A program made the translations under genes and the position numbers. A DNA stretch of 60,835 bases, taken from assembly GCF_017743995.1 (NCBI RefSeq), contig NZ_JAGHRB010000020.1, forward strand, positions 1 through 60,835, read 5' to 3'. Of the stretch, positions 33,586 to 46,025 are shown piece by piece; the stretch's first letter is position 1, and every line of letters begins with the position of its first letter. This DNA comes from Ruegeria sp. R13_0. Its GTDB lineage: Bacteria; Pseudomonadota; Alphaproteobacteria; Rhodobacterales; Rhodobacteraceae. The notes under the pieces were generated by a model. The model searched no databases and was not told the origin of the DNA. It saw nothing but the letters and a program-made list of their open reading frames with translations.

Positions 33586-33705
33586 CGAGGCTCTGCCTCG
33601 CGCTCCGGGATATTTATGGCCAGATGAAGTATAGGATCCTCAATTCATCTGGCTGGAAATATCCCGGGGGAGTCGCCTGAAAGGCGGCGGGGGCAGCGCC
33701 CCCTA
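33586..33705. repeat. Composite palindromic intergenic repeat downstream of clpX
   Basis: Several hairpins stand in a row. GCGAGG/CCTCGC is followed by a long imperfect palindrome whose arms are 33604-33627 and 33643-33666, with a shared half CCGGGATATTT and CCAGATGAA, and then by GGGGGC/GCCCCC hairpins. A partial second copy of the CCAGATGAA half lies at 48403-48432. Such elements recur in Rhodobacteraceae intergenic regions. It may also end clpX transcription. Confidence 0.65.
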
Positions 33706-33710
33706 ACCCG

Positions 33711-34979
33711 TTAGCCAGCTGACGCCGACTCTGGCACTGCATCCGCATAGATGATCAACGGCTGAGAGTCAGAGGTCACGGCCTCTTCGTTTACAACCAC
33801 TTCGGTCACATTCTTGAGGCCCGGAAGTTCGAACATCGTATCCAGCAGGATATCTTCGAGGATCGAACGCAGCCCCCGAGCGCCTGTTTTACGCTCAATT
33901 GCTTTCTTGGCGATCGATTTCAGCGCCTCATCGGTAAAGGACAGTTCCGCGTCCTCCAGCTCGAACAAACGCTGATATTGTTTGACCAGTGCATTCTTGG
34001 GTTTGGTCAGGATGGTCACCAGAGCGTCCTCATCCAGATCCTCCAACGTGGCCAGAACCGGCAGACGGCCAACGAATTCAGGGATCAATCCGAATTTCAG
34101 CAGGTCTTCCGGCTCAAGATCCTGGAAGATTTCGCCAACGCCACGCTCGTCATTGTCGCGTACGTCAGCGCCAAAGCCCATCGCCGAGCCTTTGCCGCGT
34201 TGGGCGATGATCCGATCCAGACCAGCAAAAGCACCGCCACAGATGAACAGGATATTGGTGGTGTCCACCTGCAGGAACTCCTGCTGCGGATGTTTACGGC
34301 CGCCCTGAGGCGGAACCGAGGCGACGGTGCCTTCCATCAGTTTCAGCAGCGCCTGCTGAACACCCTCACCCGAGACGTCCCGAGTGATCGACGGGTTTTC
34401 GGACTTGCGCGTGATCTTGTCGACCTCGTCGATGTAGACGATGCCGCGCTGTGCGCGTTCAACATTGTATTCGCTGGCCTGGAGCAGCTTCAGGATGATG
34501 TTCTCAACATCCTCACCCACATAACCAGCTTCGGTCAGCGTCGTCGCATCGGCCATGGTGAACGGCACATCCAGAATACGCGCCAGCGTCTGGGCCAGCA
34601 GCGTCTTGCCGCAACCGGTCGGGCCGATAAGCAGGATGTTCGACTTGGCCAGTTCAATATCGCTGCCCGCTTTCTGGGCGTGGTTCAGACGTTTGTAGTG
34701 GTTGTGGACCGCAACCGACAGAACCCGCTTGGCTGTGGCCTGACCGATCACATAGTCGTCCAGAACCTCACAGATATCCTTGGGTGTCGGCACCCCGTCC
34801 GAGGACTTCAGACCGCTGGCCTTTGTTTCCTCGCGAATGATGTCCATGCACAGCTCGACGCATTCATCACAGATGAAAACGGTCGGGCCTGCGATCAGCT
34901 TGCGCACCTCATGCTGGCTTTTTCCACAAAAGCTGCAGTAGAGCGTGTTTTTGCCGTCACCGCCTGAATTCGTCGCCAT
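33711..34979 (-). CDS. clpX: ATP-dependent Clp protease ATP-binding subunit ClpX
   Basis: 422 residues. The N-terminal zinc-binding domain carries [11 protein letters not shown] and [10 protein letters not shown]; the AAA+ domain has Walker [15 protein letters not shown], Walker [11 protein letters not shown], sensor and arginine-finger segments, and the ClpP-contacting IGF-type loop at [15 protein letters not shown]. It unfolds substrates for ClpP. It lies 133 bases after clpP in the same direction. Confidence 0.98.
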   Translation of the reverse strand: MATNSGGDGKNTLYCSFCGKSQHEVRKLIAGPTVFICDECVELCMDIIREETKASGLKSSDGVPTPKDICEVLDDYVIGQATAKRVLSVAVHNHYKRLNHAQKAGSDIELAKSNILLIGPTGCGKTLLAQTLARILDVPFTMADATTLTEAGYVGEDVENIILKLLQASEYNVERAQRGIVYIDEVDKITRKSENPSITRDVSGEGVQQALLKLMEGTVASVPPQGGRKHPQQEFLQVDTTNILFICGGAFAGLDRIIAQRGKGSAMGFGADVRDNDERGVGEIFQDLEPEDLLKFGLIPEFVGRLPVLATLEDLDEDALVTILTKPKNALVKQYQRLFELEDAELSFTDEALKSIAKKAIERKTGARGLRSILEDILLDTMFELPGLKNVTEVVVNEEAVTSDSQPLIIYADAVPESASAG

Positions 34980-35112
34980 GATCTACCTTTCGGGCTTCGT
35001 CTCTGCGCCCCTACCTTTGGGGCGCGCTTGCGCATGTTCGTGCAGCTTAGGCCAGCGCTCTGGCGGCTACAATCTCAAAATGGCCCCGCACTTGGCGCGC
35101 GGGACGCGTTTC

Positions 35113-35745
35113 TTAGGCCTCTTCCGTATCCATCTTGGCACGGTTTTCGACGATCTCGTCGATGTGGCCCCAATCCTTGGCCTCTTCGGGACTCATGAAG
35201 TTGTCACGATCCAGAGCCTTTTCAACCGCCTTCTTGGTCTGACCCGTGTGACGCACGTAGATGTCATACAAGCGATCTTTCAGCTTCTGCGTCTCGGCCG
35301 CGTGGATCATGATATCGCTGGCCTGACCCTGATATCCGCCGCTGGGCTGGTGAACCATGATCCGGCTGTTGGGCAGCGAAAAGCGCATGCCCGCCTCGCC
35401 ACCGGCCAGCAGAACCGAGCCCATCGAGGCCGCCTGACCGATGACCAATGTCGAACATTTCGGCTTGATGTACTGCATTGTGTCGTAAATCGACAAACCG
35501 CTGGTCACCACGCCGCCGGGCGAGTTGATGTAGATCGAGATTTCCTTGTTCGGGTTTTCCGCCTCTAGGTGCAGCAACTGCGCGACGATCAGATGGCTCA
35601 TCCCGTCGTGAATCGGACCGTTGATGAAGATGATCCGCTCTTTGAGCAGGCGCGAGAAAATGTCATAGGCACGCTCCCCCCGGCTGGTCTGCTCAACGAC
35701 CATGGGCACGAGCGTATTCATATAGGTATCTACTGGATCGAACAT
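35113..35745 (-). CDS. clpP: ATP-dependent Clp protease proteolytic subunit ClpP
   Basis: 210 residues. Catalytic Ser107 is in [14 protein letters not shown], His132 in [12 protein letters not shown], and the Asp in the later helical part ([19 protein letters not shown]). It forms the double heptameric chamber that degrades substrates delivered by ClpX or ClpA. The neighbour is the divergent SqrR-type gene. Confidence 0.98.
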   Translation of the reverse strand: MFDPVDTYMNTLVPMVVEQTSRGERAYDIFSRLLKERIIFINGPIHDGMSHLIVAQLLHLEAENPNKEISIYINSPGGVVTSGLSIYDTMQYIKPKCSTLVIGQAASMGSVLLAGGEAGMRFSLPNSRIMVHQPSGGYQGQASDIMIHAAETQKLKDRLYDIYVRHTGQTKKAVEKALDRDNFMSPEEAKDWGHIDEIVENRAKMDTEEA

Positions 35746-36066
35746 TCGGAACCTGCCTGCTTTGCTATGGATCGGGACTTTATCCCAACAAGAGTTACCC
35801 GAGTCTTAGTGTCGCCACCGGGGGGCTGCAAGGGGGGCCGACAAGAACGACCTTGCAAACTGTTCGCAGGACACGGCGGCCTTTGCCTTGGACCTACCCT
35901 GCGCAGGGGCCGAAAGTGGTGCTTTTGGCTTACGGCTTCTCTGATCACAGTATTTTGATTCATGCATATGGGCGTAAAAGTGCAAAACAAGCAAATTGGA
36001 TGCACGTATCCGATAAATGGAAAAGGCTGGCACCACCCTCAGAGGGATCGTAAGGAACAAGCAAAG
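35746..36066. other. Divergent control region between clpP and the SqrR-type gene
   Basis: A 321-base gap without a gene. TTCATGCATATG at 35959-35970, near the sqrR start, is a possible operator and resembles TTCATATG upstream of the sulfur operon at 20337-20344. The G-rich middle part (about 35818-35840) shows no clear structure. Confidence 0.4.
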
Positions 36067-36411
36067 ATGGCACTCCCCCAAATCACTCAGGACACCCCTT
36101 CGGCAGAGCTTGACCGCATGGTCGAAAACGCGTCGCGGGCGGCGAATTTTCTGAAGGCGATTAGCCACGAAGGGCGTCTGATGATCCTGTGCCATCTGGC
36201 GTCGGGAGAGAAATCTGTAACCGAGCTTGAGACCCTGTTGTCCGCCCGCCAGGCCGCAGTGTCGCAGCAGTTGTCGCGCTTGCGACTGGAGGGGCTGGTG
36301 ACGCCCCGCCGCGACGGCAAGGCGATCTATTACCGACTGGCCGATGACAAGCCCCGTCGGATGCTGGAAACCGTATATGAGCTGTTCTGCAGCGAAAACA
36401 CAGGGCACTAA
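36067..36411 (+). CDS. sqrR: SqrR/BigR-type ArsR-family repressor sensing reactive sulfur
   Basis: 114 residues with winged helix (ANFLKAISHEGRLMILCHLA, ELETLLSARQAAVSQQLSRL, LRLEGLVTPRRDGKAIYYRL). Cys42 and Cys108 are the only cysteines and sit at the positions matching Cys41/Cys107 of Rhodobacter SqrR and the BigR pair, which form an intramolecular tetrasulfide with persulfides and thereby release DNA. The metal-binding motif of ArsR is absent. A likely target is the persulfide operon at 20429-22614, about 14 kb away. Confidence 0.85.
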   Translation: MALPQITQDTPSAELDRMVENASRAANFLKAISHEGRLMILCHLASGEKSVTELETLLSARQAAVSQQLSRLRLEGLVTPRRDGKAIYYRLADDKPRRMLETVYELFCSENTGH

Positions 36412-36531
36412 CAGTTCGCCCGGCAGGCCGCAGGCGTAGACGCAGCGCGACCCCCGGTAAACCGCAAAAGTGCTAGCCTCCTCAGTAAGATACTGCTACC
36501 GAAGGCCTGATCGAGCATGAAGGAGAAAAAC

Positions 36532-36669
36532 ATGATCCGCGCAATTCTGATTGGCCTAAGCCTGTTTGCACTGACCGCCTGTGAAACCGCCAAAGGCGCG
36601 GGCAAAGACATCGAAAAAGCGGGCGATGCGATCCAAAACGCAGCCTCGGACGTGCAGGAAAACCTCTGA
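36532..36669 (+). CDS. Entericidin-like small lipoprotein (45 aa)
   Basis: A 45-codon frame preceded by AAGGAGAAAAAC, a strong ribosome binding site. The sequence (MIRAILIGLSLFALTACETA) has a lipobox at LTAC, then KGAGKDIEKAGDAIQNAASD, matching the EcnA/EcnB entericidin pattern. The mature product is a tiny membrane-anchored helix. Entericidins are antidote/toxin-like lipoproteins in Enterobacteria, but single genes like this in alphaproteobacteria have unknown roles. Confidence 0.82.
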   Translation: MIRAILIGLSLFALTACETAKGAGKDIEKAGDAIQNAASDVQENL

Positions 36670-36792
36670 TTTACGCCTTCATCTTGCGGATTGCAGGATG
36701 ACGCACGCAATATGTTGTTGATGCAGTGGGCTGAACTGGCTACTATATAAGCACAGGTGCATAGACGCGGCATTGCATCATCTGACGTTAAC

Positions 36793-36826
36793 ACGGGGCT
36801 CTTTTGCACATGCGAAAGAGCCCCGT
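36793..36826. terminator. Hairpin after the entericidin-like gene
   Basis: A 12-bp perfect stem (ACGGGGCTCTTT/AAAGAGCCCCGT) with a 10-base loop lies 123 bases beyond the entericidin-like stop codon. The following sequence is not a strict T run (TCCCATTCTG), so it is a weak or bidirectional terminator or a structural element. Confidence 0.5.
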
Positions 36827-36840
36827 TCCCATTCTGACGA

Positions 36841-36853
36841 GGGGGGGGGGGGG
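36841..36853. repeat. Homopolymer tract of 13 G
   Basis: Thirteen consecutive G lie outside any supported gene, between two hairpins. Tracts like this change length by slipped-strand mispairing and are also common places for base-calling error, so the length is uncertain. Confidence 0.9.
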
Positions 36854-36882
36854 TGGTAGCCTGCATGAAGCCAGCAAGGGAA

Positions 36883-36944
36883 AAGGCGTCAGGTGCGCAG
36901 ACGCGGTCTTTGCATGCGCCCTTGCGGGCAACCCCTGACGCCTT
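36883..36944. terminator. Long inverted repeat, possible bidirectional terminator
   Basis: An 11-bp perfect stem (AAGGCGTCAGG/CCTGACGCCTT) encloses a 40-base loop that can itself pair (TGCGC with GCGCA-like bases). It may be a terminator or a structured RNA element. No gene is adjacent on either strand. Confidence 0.4.
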
Positions 36945-38003
36945 ACCCGGACGAAGTTTGTCCTAAGACCACTTCGAACCAGTTGCCCCGGCCCCCGAAG
37001 GAACCGCAGCCGTCGCCACAAACCCGAAAGTCGCCGCGACGCACAAAGCCCATTTGAGAAGATGATCCGTCGACCCAAGGCACGAAGCCTCAACTCAATA
37101 CACCACCCACCGGTAAGCCCTTGCAAAAGAACGTCAATCCTAAGATCCACCTTCCCTGCGCAGACCCCCTTGGCCTTTGCATCCCGCCTTCTGATCCGAG
37201 GAACTCCAGCGGTGAAACCAATCTTGCATTGCACCCGTTATCGGGCAAGAAAATAGCACTGCAGCATGGAAATCAGACGGGGATAAGTTGTTGATATCTG
37301 CCGGGAAGGTACTGTGGATAACTCCGGATTTCTCGACAACCACGTAAGGTTAGAATTGCAAAACTCTTTTCGCCAAATTCTGACCGGAATGTTGCGATTT
37401 GCTGCAGGCGCAAACGGCAACAGACGATAAACTGATCGCAAACTACAGGAATTGACAACGCCGCACCTTCCGCAGAGCCGAATCGTTCGGACCGAAACAG
37501 GGCTAAGTTCCCTACTATACACCTGCGCTGTCGAGCATATGCACAAGACGGTATTTAGAGTGAGGCTTGCGCCCGGTATTGATCCTTAACCGACGCTTTA
37601 AAAAACGCCAGCCCTGCTGACGTCGGTCGCGGAGGCAGAGCAGATATGCTCGCAAAAGGTCAACTGGACAAATCCTACCAACAGAATCTGCGGCATACTG
37701 CGGATAGGATTCCATTCTGTAATGGAGCTTGGACCGGACGGCGAATTTTCACCGTGCGCGACTGCGCGCTGAAGGTTCGCGAGATCCGAGTAACCCGGGC
37801 CGAGGAACACCGCGTGTAAACCCGCTATATTCTGGATCCCGTCGCGAGCGGCGAAATCACCGTCCGGTCCGCCTCCTCCCTATGGAGACGAGTATTCCGA
37901 TATTGAGAAGCGTTCCGACCCGGACGGTTTACCTACTATTCTGTCGTCGTCAAAATCAGGCGACAGTCTGTACCCCCTACAGTCCGGCCGGGCCAGAAAC
38001 GCT
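36945..38003. other. Gene-poor stretch of about 1.06 kb
   Basis: No frame shows a family motif. The longer frames (36788-37234 and 37598-37810 minus, 37729-38016 plus) look random; one spans the poly-G tract as a poly-Pro run. A 58-codon frame from ATG 37646 to 37822 ends in a stop but has no similarity that I recognise. A perfect DnaA-box-like word (TGTGGATAA, reverse of TTATCCACA) lies at 37314-37322, alone. The stretch may be eroded DNA or hold unseen short genes. Confidence 0.45.
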
Positions 38004-38456
38004 TCAGTTCACCTGACGTTCCAGAACGGTGCTGTAGGTAGTTCCAGTCCGCAGGCTACGGAAATCCGCATAAATTCGCCCATCCTCGTAGCGCGCGTCG
38101 ATCAAGGCGTTCACGCCAATCGCCGGCTCGGCCGAGCTTTCGACGATCCCGATCTTTCCCGAGCCATCCTGGCTGATGGAACCGGTGGCCTCGTACATCG
38201 TCCAGTCATCCATGGCATTGCGACGCCACATACTCGGTCCCCAGAACACATTGTCGTTCTGAGCCTGAATTTCGAGCACCCATTCCGACTGGTTAAATCG
38301 CGGAGCATCGCCGGTAGCCGAATTCGACGGCGAAACTGTAGTCTGACTGGCCGTCCAAATACCGCGCAGATCAGGCGTGGTTTCGGCGACAGCGGCAGTG
38401 CCAAGGGCTAGGCTCGTGGCCAGAGCGGCTGCTCCGGCAGTCATAAATCTGGTCAT
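38004..38456 (-). CDS. Exported protein of unknown function (150 aa)
   Basis: Starts MTRFMTAGAAALATSLALGT, with GGGAGAAAGAG upstream. The signal peptide ends AVA-ETTP. The mature part (DLRGIWTASQTTVSPSN, WVLEIQAQNDNVFWGPSMWR, TGSISQDGSGKIGIVES) has the short strands and Trp spacing of a small lipocalin-like beta-barrel, but I cannot name the family. Probably monocistronic and divergent from the helicase gene. Confidence 0.75.
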   Translation of the reverse strand: MTRFMTAGAAALATSLALGTAAVAETTPDLRGIWTASQTTVSPSNSATGDAPRFNQSEWVLEIQAQNDNVFWGPSMWRRNAMDDWTMYEATGSISQDGSGKIGIVESSAEPAIGVNALIDARYEDGRIYADFRSLRTGTTYSTVLERQVN

Positions 38457-38693
38457 GGTCTCTTTCTCCCTGAAATCGGTGCCATCTCTGGCCGTGGTCA
38501 ACAGATTGGGAGGCGTACGGCGGGTTACAACTTTCCTGAAGGAACCTTCATCAAGCGTTCATGCAGCGTTTGATCGCACAGCCCGCTTTCCGCACTATAC
38601 ATCCGGCGTCCCACTCGGTAAGGAGTGCCCTTCGACGATCATCCGCGTGTAAGACGCTCTGAGGGTGACCGCAGCATCCCAAAGAGCCGAGCT

Positions 38694-40571
38694 ATGAAAC
38701 AGACACTTCAAGACGCCCTTGATCGCAAAGGGTATGACACGCTGACCCCTGTCCAAACCGCCGTATCCGCGCCCGATTTGGAGGGCCGCGACATGTTGGT
38801 TTCAGCACAGACCGGGTCAGGGAAAACTATTGGCTTCGGCCTTGCCATCGCCCCCACCGTACTGGGCGACGTCGATGTATTTGATAAAGCTGGCGCGCCT
38901 TTGGCGCTGGTCATTGCACCAACGCGCGAATTGGCGATGCAGGTCAAACGCGAGCTGGCGTGGCTCTATGCGGATGCAGGGGCGTTCATTGCGTCCTGTG
39001 TCGGCGGCATGGATATGCGAGACGAGCGGCGGGCGTTGGCCCGTGGTGCGCATATCGTGGTCGCAACACCGGGCCGACTGCGCGACCATATCATGCGCGA
39101 GTCGATAGACCTGACCGCCGTGCGCGCCGTGGTTCTGGATGAAGCCGACGAAATGCTCGATCTGGGTTTCCGCGAAGATCTTGAGTTCATTCTGGAACAG
39201 ACCCCGTCCGAACGTCAGACCCTGCTGTTTTCCGCTACGGTTCCCCGCGCCATCGCCTCCCTCGCCGCCCGCTACCAGCGCGATGCCGAGCGTGTCAGCA
39301 CCGTCAGCGAGCGCACGCAACATGCCGATATCGAATACCGCGCGATGAATGTGGCCCCGCGCGATGGTGAGAACGCAATCATCAACGTGCTGCGCTTCTA
39401 CGAGGCCCCCAACGCCATCATCTTCTGCAACACCCGCGCCATGGTCAGCCGCCTGACGGCGCGGCTGTCGAATCGTGGATTCTCGGTCGTAGCCCTGTCC
39501 GGAGAGCTGACGCAAAGCGAACGTTCGAACGCGCTGCAAGCCATGCGCGACGGGCGCGCCCGCGTTTGTGTGGCGACCGATGTGGCGGCGCGCGGCATCG
39601 ACCTGCCGAACCTTGATCTGGTGATCCACGCGGAACTACCGAACAGCCATGAAACGCTGCTGCACCGCTCGGGCCGAACCGGACGCGCCGGGCGGAAAGG
39701 CGTCAGCGCGCTGATCGTCCCGCCCGCATCGTTCAAAAAGGCGCAACGCCTGCTGAAATTCGCCAAGCTGACCGCCGATTGGGGGTCTGCGCCGTCAGCC
39801 GATGAGGTTCAGGCGCAGGACATGCGGCGGATGTTCAGCTCGGACGATTGGACCGTGGATGTGACCGAGGGCGAAAGTGCTCTGGTCGATGATCTGGTCT
39901 CGCGCTTTTCACCGCAGCAACTGGCGGCGGCCTATCTGCGTCAATACGGGCGCAAGCACTCCGCCCCAGAGGAACTGAGCGACGCACAAGATGCCGCGCC
40001 AAAGCCGAACGTGCCCTTTGGCCCAAGCGTGTGGTTTTCGCTGTCGGAGGGGCACAACGAAAACGCCTCGCCACGCTATCTGCTGCCCATGCTGTGCAAG
40101 GCGGGCAAGATCACCAAAGACGATATCGGCGCGATCCGCATTGCTGACACCGAAAGCTATATCGAGATTCGCGAAAGCAGTGTCGCAGGTTTCCTGAAGG
40201 CCATCGGCCCCGAGATGACGGTCGAAGGCTCCAAGATCCTTGTGCAACTGGACGCGCCGCCCGCCTTTGTCGGTGGTGGCCGCAAAGGTCCCAAGCGCGA
40301 CTTCAAAGGCAAGAAGCGCCCCGAACGCGCTGAACGTCCGGCCCGCGCGGCCGAGCCTCAGCCCGCAAAACCGCGCCGGAAACCGGCCGAGAAGCCCAAG
40401 CTAGAGACGCGGCCCAAACCGGATGAGGCCCCCTCGGGCGATCAGCACAAGAAACCAGCGCGCCGCCCCAAAGGCCCGCCTCCGCCCAAAGGCAAGCCAA
40501 GCAGCAAGAAAAACCGCGCACGTGCGGTTACGATGAAGGGTGGCAACGCGGTGCCCAAACGGAAAAAATAA
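38694..40571 (+). CDS. DEAD-box RNA helicase with long basic C-terminus
   Basis: 625 residues. All main motifs are present: Q motif (YDTLTPVQTAVSA), I (AQTGSGKT), II (VLDEADEMLD), III (SATVP), V and VI (DVAARGIDLP, HRSGRTGRAG). A DbpA/CsdA-type RNA-binding domain follows, and the last about 110 residues are a Lys/Arg/Pro-rich disordered tail. The enzyme unwinds RNA, probably in ribosome assembly or cold adaptation. The ATG at 38694 (MKQTLQDALDRKGYDTLTPV) is the natural start. Confidence 0.96.
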   Translation: MKQTLQDALDRKGYDTLTPVQTAVSAPDLEGRDMLVSAQTGSGKTIGFGLAIAPTVLGDVDVFDKAGAPLALVIAPTRELAMQVKRELAWLYADAGAFIASCVGGMDMRDERRALARGAHIVVATPGRLRDHIMRESIDLTAVRAVVLDEADEMLDLGFREDLEFILEQTPSERQTLLFSATVPRAIASLAARYQRDAERVSTVSERTQHADIEYRAMNVAPRDGENAIINVLRFYEAPNAIIFCNTRAMVSRLTARLSNRGFSVVALSGELTQSERSNALQAMRDGRARVCVATDVAARGIDLPNLDLVIHAELPNSHETLLHRSGRTGRAGRKGVSALIVPPASFKKAQRLLKFAKLTADWGSAPSADEVQAQDMRRMFSSDDWTVDVTEGESALVDDLVSRFSPQQLAAAYLRQYGRKHSAPEELSDAQDAAPKPNVPFGPSVWFSLSEGHNENASPRYLLPMLCKAGKITKDDIGAIRIADTESYIEIRESSVAGFLKAIGPEMTVEGSKILVQLDAPPAFVGGGRKGPKRDFKGKKRPERAERPARAAEPQPAKPRRKPAEKPKLETRPKPDEAPSGDQHKKPARRPKGPPPPKGKPSSKKNRARAVTMKGGNAVPKRKK

Positions 40572-40636
40572 ACTGCCACAGCGCCCTCGGCAGGTTGTGC
40601 AAGCGAAGAAATTCATTTTCTTCGCCACGCTATATG

Positions 40637-40666
40637 TTGACAACTTACCGCCGCCAACCCCAATAT
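40637..40666 (+). promoter_or_regulatory. Likely promoter of the riboswitch-nrd transcript
   Basis: A perfect -35 (TTGACA at 40637-40642) is followed after 18 bases by CAATAT (40661-40666), a weak -10. Transcription from here would start at the riboswitch. The -10 match is poor, so the exact position is uncertain. Confidence 0.45.
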
Positions 40667-40842
40667 GGTGTTGCTTCGGTTCTTTCGATTCCTGTTGAAA
40701 GCTAAGAGGGAAACCGGTGAAAAACCGGCGCTGCCCCCGCAACTGTAAGCGGAGAGTTCGGCTGAATACGCCACTGAAAGCGTGCTTTTGGGAAGGCCAG
40801 TCCGAACATCAATCCGCGAGCCAGGAGACCTGCCGCAAGCAA
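40664..40842 (+). ncRNA. Cobalamin riboswitch upstream of nrdHIEF
   Basis: The core is unmistakable: GAGGGAAACCGGTGAAAAAC, then the B12 box GCTGCCCCCGCAACTGTAAG, then GCCACTG, GGGAAGGC and the closing GCGAGCCAGGAGACCTGCC. These make the four-way junction and kissing-loop parts that bind adenosylcobalamin or a relative. It lies 95 bases before nrdH on the same strand. A GAAC-GGAG-GGTTC hairpin at about 40856-40870 follows and might belong to the expression platform. B12 binding would be expected to switch off the class Ib reductase when a B12-dependent enzyme can take over. Confidence 0.93.
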
Positions 40843-40936
40843 AGAAAGAAAACCGCGAACGGAGGGTTCGGGGGCGTGTTCAGGGGTCATTTTGCCCGCA
40901 GCGTCCTCGGCATTCATTAAAAGGACAGAGGACGTC

Positions 40937-41158
40937 ATGAGCATTACCGTATATTCCAAACCCGCATGCGTACAATGCACCGCCACCACCCGCGCGCTGG
41001 ATGCAAAAGGCATCACCTATGACGTCATCGACCTGACCCAGGACGACAGCGCCATGACCCATGTGACCGAGCTGGGCTATCGTCAGGCCCCTGTCGTTGT
41101 GGCGGGCAGTAATCACTGGTCGGGTTTCCGCCCGGACATGATCGCCCAACTGGCCTGA
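40937..41158 (+). CDS. nrdH: NrdH glutaredoxin-like redoxin
   Basis: 73 residues with the CxxC active site CVQC in ITVYSKPACVQCTATTRALD. It ends GSNHWSGFRPDMIAQLA, the conserved SGFRPD motif of NrdH. It reduces NrdE and is itself reduced by thioredoxin reductase. First gene of the operon; an upstream ATG at 40892 would add 15 residues but is rejected because of the domain start and the GAGG near the chosen ATG. Confidence 0.95.
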   Translation: MSITVYSKPACVQCTATTRALDAKGITYDVIDLTQDDSAMTHVTELGYRQAPVVVAGSNHWSGFRPDMIAQLA

Positions 41159-41161
41159 CCC

Positions 41162-41568
41162 ATGGCCGCGCCGATCCCGGCGCTGGTCTATTTCTCATCG
41201 AAATCCGGAAACACCCACCGCTTTGTCTCGCGGCTGGGCCTGACCTCTTTCCGCATTCCGAACGGGATGGACCCGCTGCCTGACCCCGGACACCCTTATG
41301 TGCTGATCAGCCCCACCTATGCCGATGGCGACGGGCGCGGGGCGGTTCCGAAACAGGTGATCCGGTTCCTGAACGACCCGGACAGACGTGCCGGGATCGT
41401 TGGGGTGATCGGCACAGGCAACCGCAATTTCGGTGCGACCTACGCTTTGGCCGGTCGCATCATCGCCCAGAAATGCAACGTACCGCTGCTCTACACATTC
41501 GAGCTGGCCGGAACAGAGACCGACATCGCCCGCGTCCGCGCCGGGCTGGAAAAACTAGGGAGACACCT

Positions 41569-41587
<19 letters not shown>
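41162..41587 (+). CDS. nrdI: NrdI flavodoxin-like activator
   Basis: 141 residues. The FMN-binding phosphate loop is [13 protein letters not shown]; the other loops ([39 protein letters not shown]) match NrdI. It supplies the oxidant that assembles the dimanganese-tyrosyl radical of NrdF. Its ATG follows the nrdH stop by 3 bases and its 3' end overlaps nrdE by 19 bases. Confidence 0.96.
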
Positions 41588-44732
<3,145 letters not shown>

Positions 44733-44819
44733 TGGCAAAGGACACTCTGACCATCGTGCGGAACTGGCATGGCTAACGCTGCTCTGGTTGGGACGGATGG
44801 CTATCGGTTCAAATGAATA

Positions 44820-44843
44820 GGGCGGGGAGATCCCCGCCCTTTT
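44820..44843 (+). terminator. Terminator of the nrd operon
   Basis: A 7- to 8-bp stem (GGCGGGG/CCCCGCC) with a short AGAT loop and a TTTTT tail lies 87 bases after the nrdF stop. Confidence 0.85.
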
Positions 44844-44863
44844 TCACGTCAACTAACCGCCGG

Positions 44864-45370
44864 TCAGCTGCAGTTCAACGGCACCGCAAAGCCCGAGCTG
44901 CGATCGGATGAGCCCTTGCTGTAGACATCTCCTGCAGGCAGGCAACCGGTAAAGCGTTCGGTTTCTCTACCAAACGCCGCCCCCACAGAGTTATCGACCC
45001 GAGTGCTGTTGGAGCGAGTCCGAACGACACCGAATAGGGTGCCGTTCACATTCACCGTGCTCAGATACAGGTTCTGACTGCTTCCCGATAGTTCCACCGC
45101 GTTTGCAGGCGACTGACCGCCGTTTTCGATCGCCACACCGGCAATCTTATCGATCCCGACCTTGTCGGATAGGACTGAGACAGTCGGCAATTCCGCAAGC
45201 TCGGCCGGGACATTGGTCGCTGGCGGTAAGAAGGCGACGGCTCCCGGAACATCGGACACCGTGCGCGGTTCACCATCAATCCCGGTGAACCCGACACCTT
45301 GGCGATTGAAGGGGTCTTCACAAGCCGCGAGGGTCAAAACGGCGATTGTCGGTAGCAAGATTTTTTTCAT
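44864..45370 (-). CDS. Lipoprotein of unknown function (168 aa)
   Basis: Starts MKKILLPTIAVLTLAACEDP with a lipobox at LAAC. The mature part (RTVSDVPGAVAFLPPATNVP, YLSTVNVNGTLFGVVRTRSN, SKGSSDRSSGFAVPLNCS) is beta-rich and ends with a Cys that may pair with the one in TGCLPAG. An ATG at 45382 (four codons upstream) is equally possible. No function known; no clear ribosome binding site. Confidence 0.75.
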   Translation of the reverse strand: MKKILLPTIAVLTLAACEDPFNRQGVGFTGIDGEPRTVSDVPGAVAFLPPATNVPAELAELPTVSVLSDKVGIDKIAGVAIENGGQSPANAVELSGSSQNLYLSTVNVNGTLFGVVRTRSNSTRVDNSVGAAFGRETERFTGCLPAGDVYSKGSSDRSSGFAVPLNCS

Positions 45371-45527
45371 GGCGGTCAACATTTTGTGGCGATTTGCTAA
45401 ACCGTAGCGGTAGCGAGATGTAAAAAGCAAGCCGCGGCAGGTGCGAAGGGGCCTGGCGCTGATGCGTCCCTGCAACGGACCTGTTCCCTTCGCATGGCCG
45501 CACCAGCGTACGCGTCCGAAAGAAAAA

Positions 45528-45549
45528 GGGCTCTGACAACTCAGAGCCC
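45528..45549 (-). terminator. Terminator of rpmG
   Basis: On the minus strand a 9-bp stem (GGGCTCTGA/TCAGAGCCC) is followed by TTTTTCTTT, 30 bases after the rpmG stop. Confidence 0.88.
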
Positions 45550-45578
45550 TTTTCAAAATGTCCAATTGGAACGGCAGA

Positions 45579-45746
45579 TTACTTAATCTTGCCTTCCTTG
45601 TACTCGACATGCTTCCGAACGACCGGGTCGTATTTACGAATGGTCATTTTCTCGGTCATCGTACGCGCGTTTTTCTTGGTCACGTAGAAGTGGCCCGTGC
45701 CCGCGGTCGAGTTCAGGCGGATCTTGATTGTCGTCGGCTTCGCCAT
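45579..45746 (-). CDS. rpmG: 50S ribosomal protein L33
   Basis: 55 residues: [20 protein letters not shown], then [20 protein letters not shown] and [15 protein letters not shown]. This is the cysteine-free form of L33 (no zinc motif). Upstream AGGAGATAACC fits a strong ribosome binding site. Monocistronic, with its own terminator. Confidence 0.97.
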   Translation of the reverse strand: MAKPTTIKIRLNSTAGTGHFYVTKKNARTMTEKMTIRKYDPVVRKHVEYKEGKIK

Positions 45747-46025
45747 GGTTATCTCCTGCGTCCGAAAAGGCAGGGCCTTCCGGTTGAATTCCTATGAGCG
45801 TGCGCTTTTACCCCGTCGCGCGCCCGAGTCAACCGGATTCCGCAAGTGAGGCGCACAAAAGCTTAGTTGCTAACTCGCACCGGATTTGGCGCTATCACGC
45901 TTTCGTGATATGGTCGCTCAATTCGGAAGACCCAAAAGTCGGCGCCAAGCCCGGCCTTCGAGGCATCCATATCAGGCGCGACCCTAAAATGGCAGATTAC
46001 GTTTAAGCGTGTTTGGGGGTTAATC

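Noticed and set aside
33978..34967. Plus-strand frame of 329 codons over clpX
   Set aside because: Mirror of the clpX gene; clpX is certain and this frame has no domain.
36788..37234. Minus-strand frame of 148 codons across the poly-G tract
   Set aside because: The G run becomes a poly-Pro run; sequence otherwise looks random and depends on homopolymer length.
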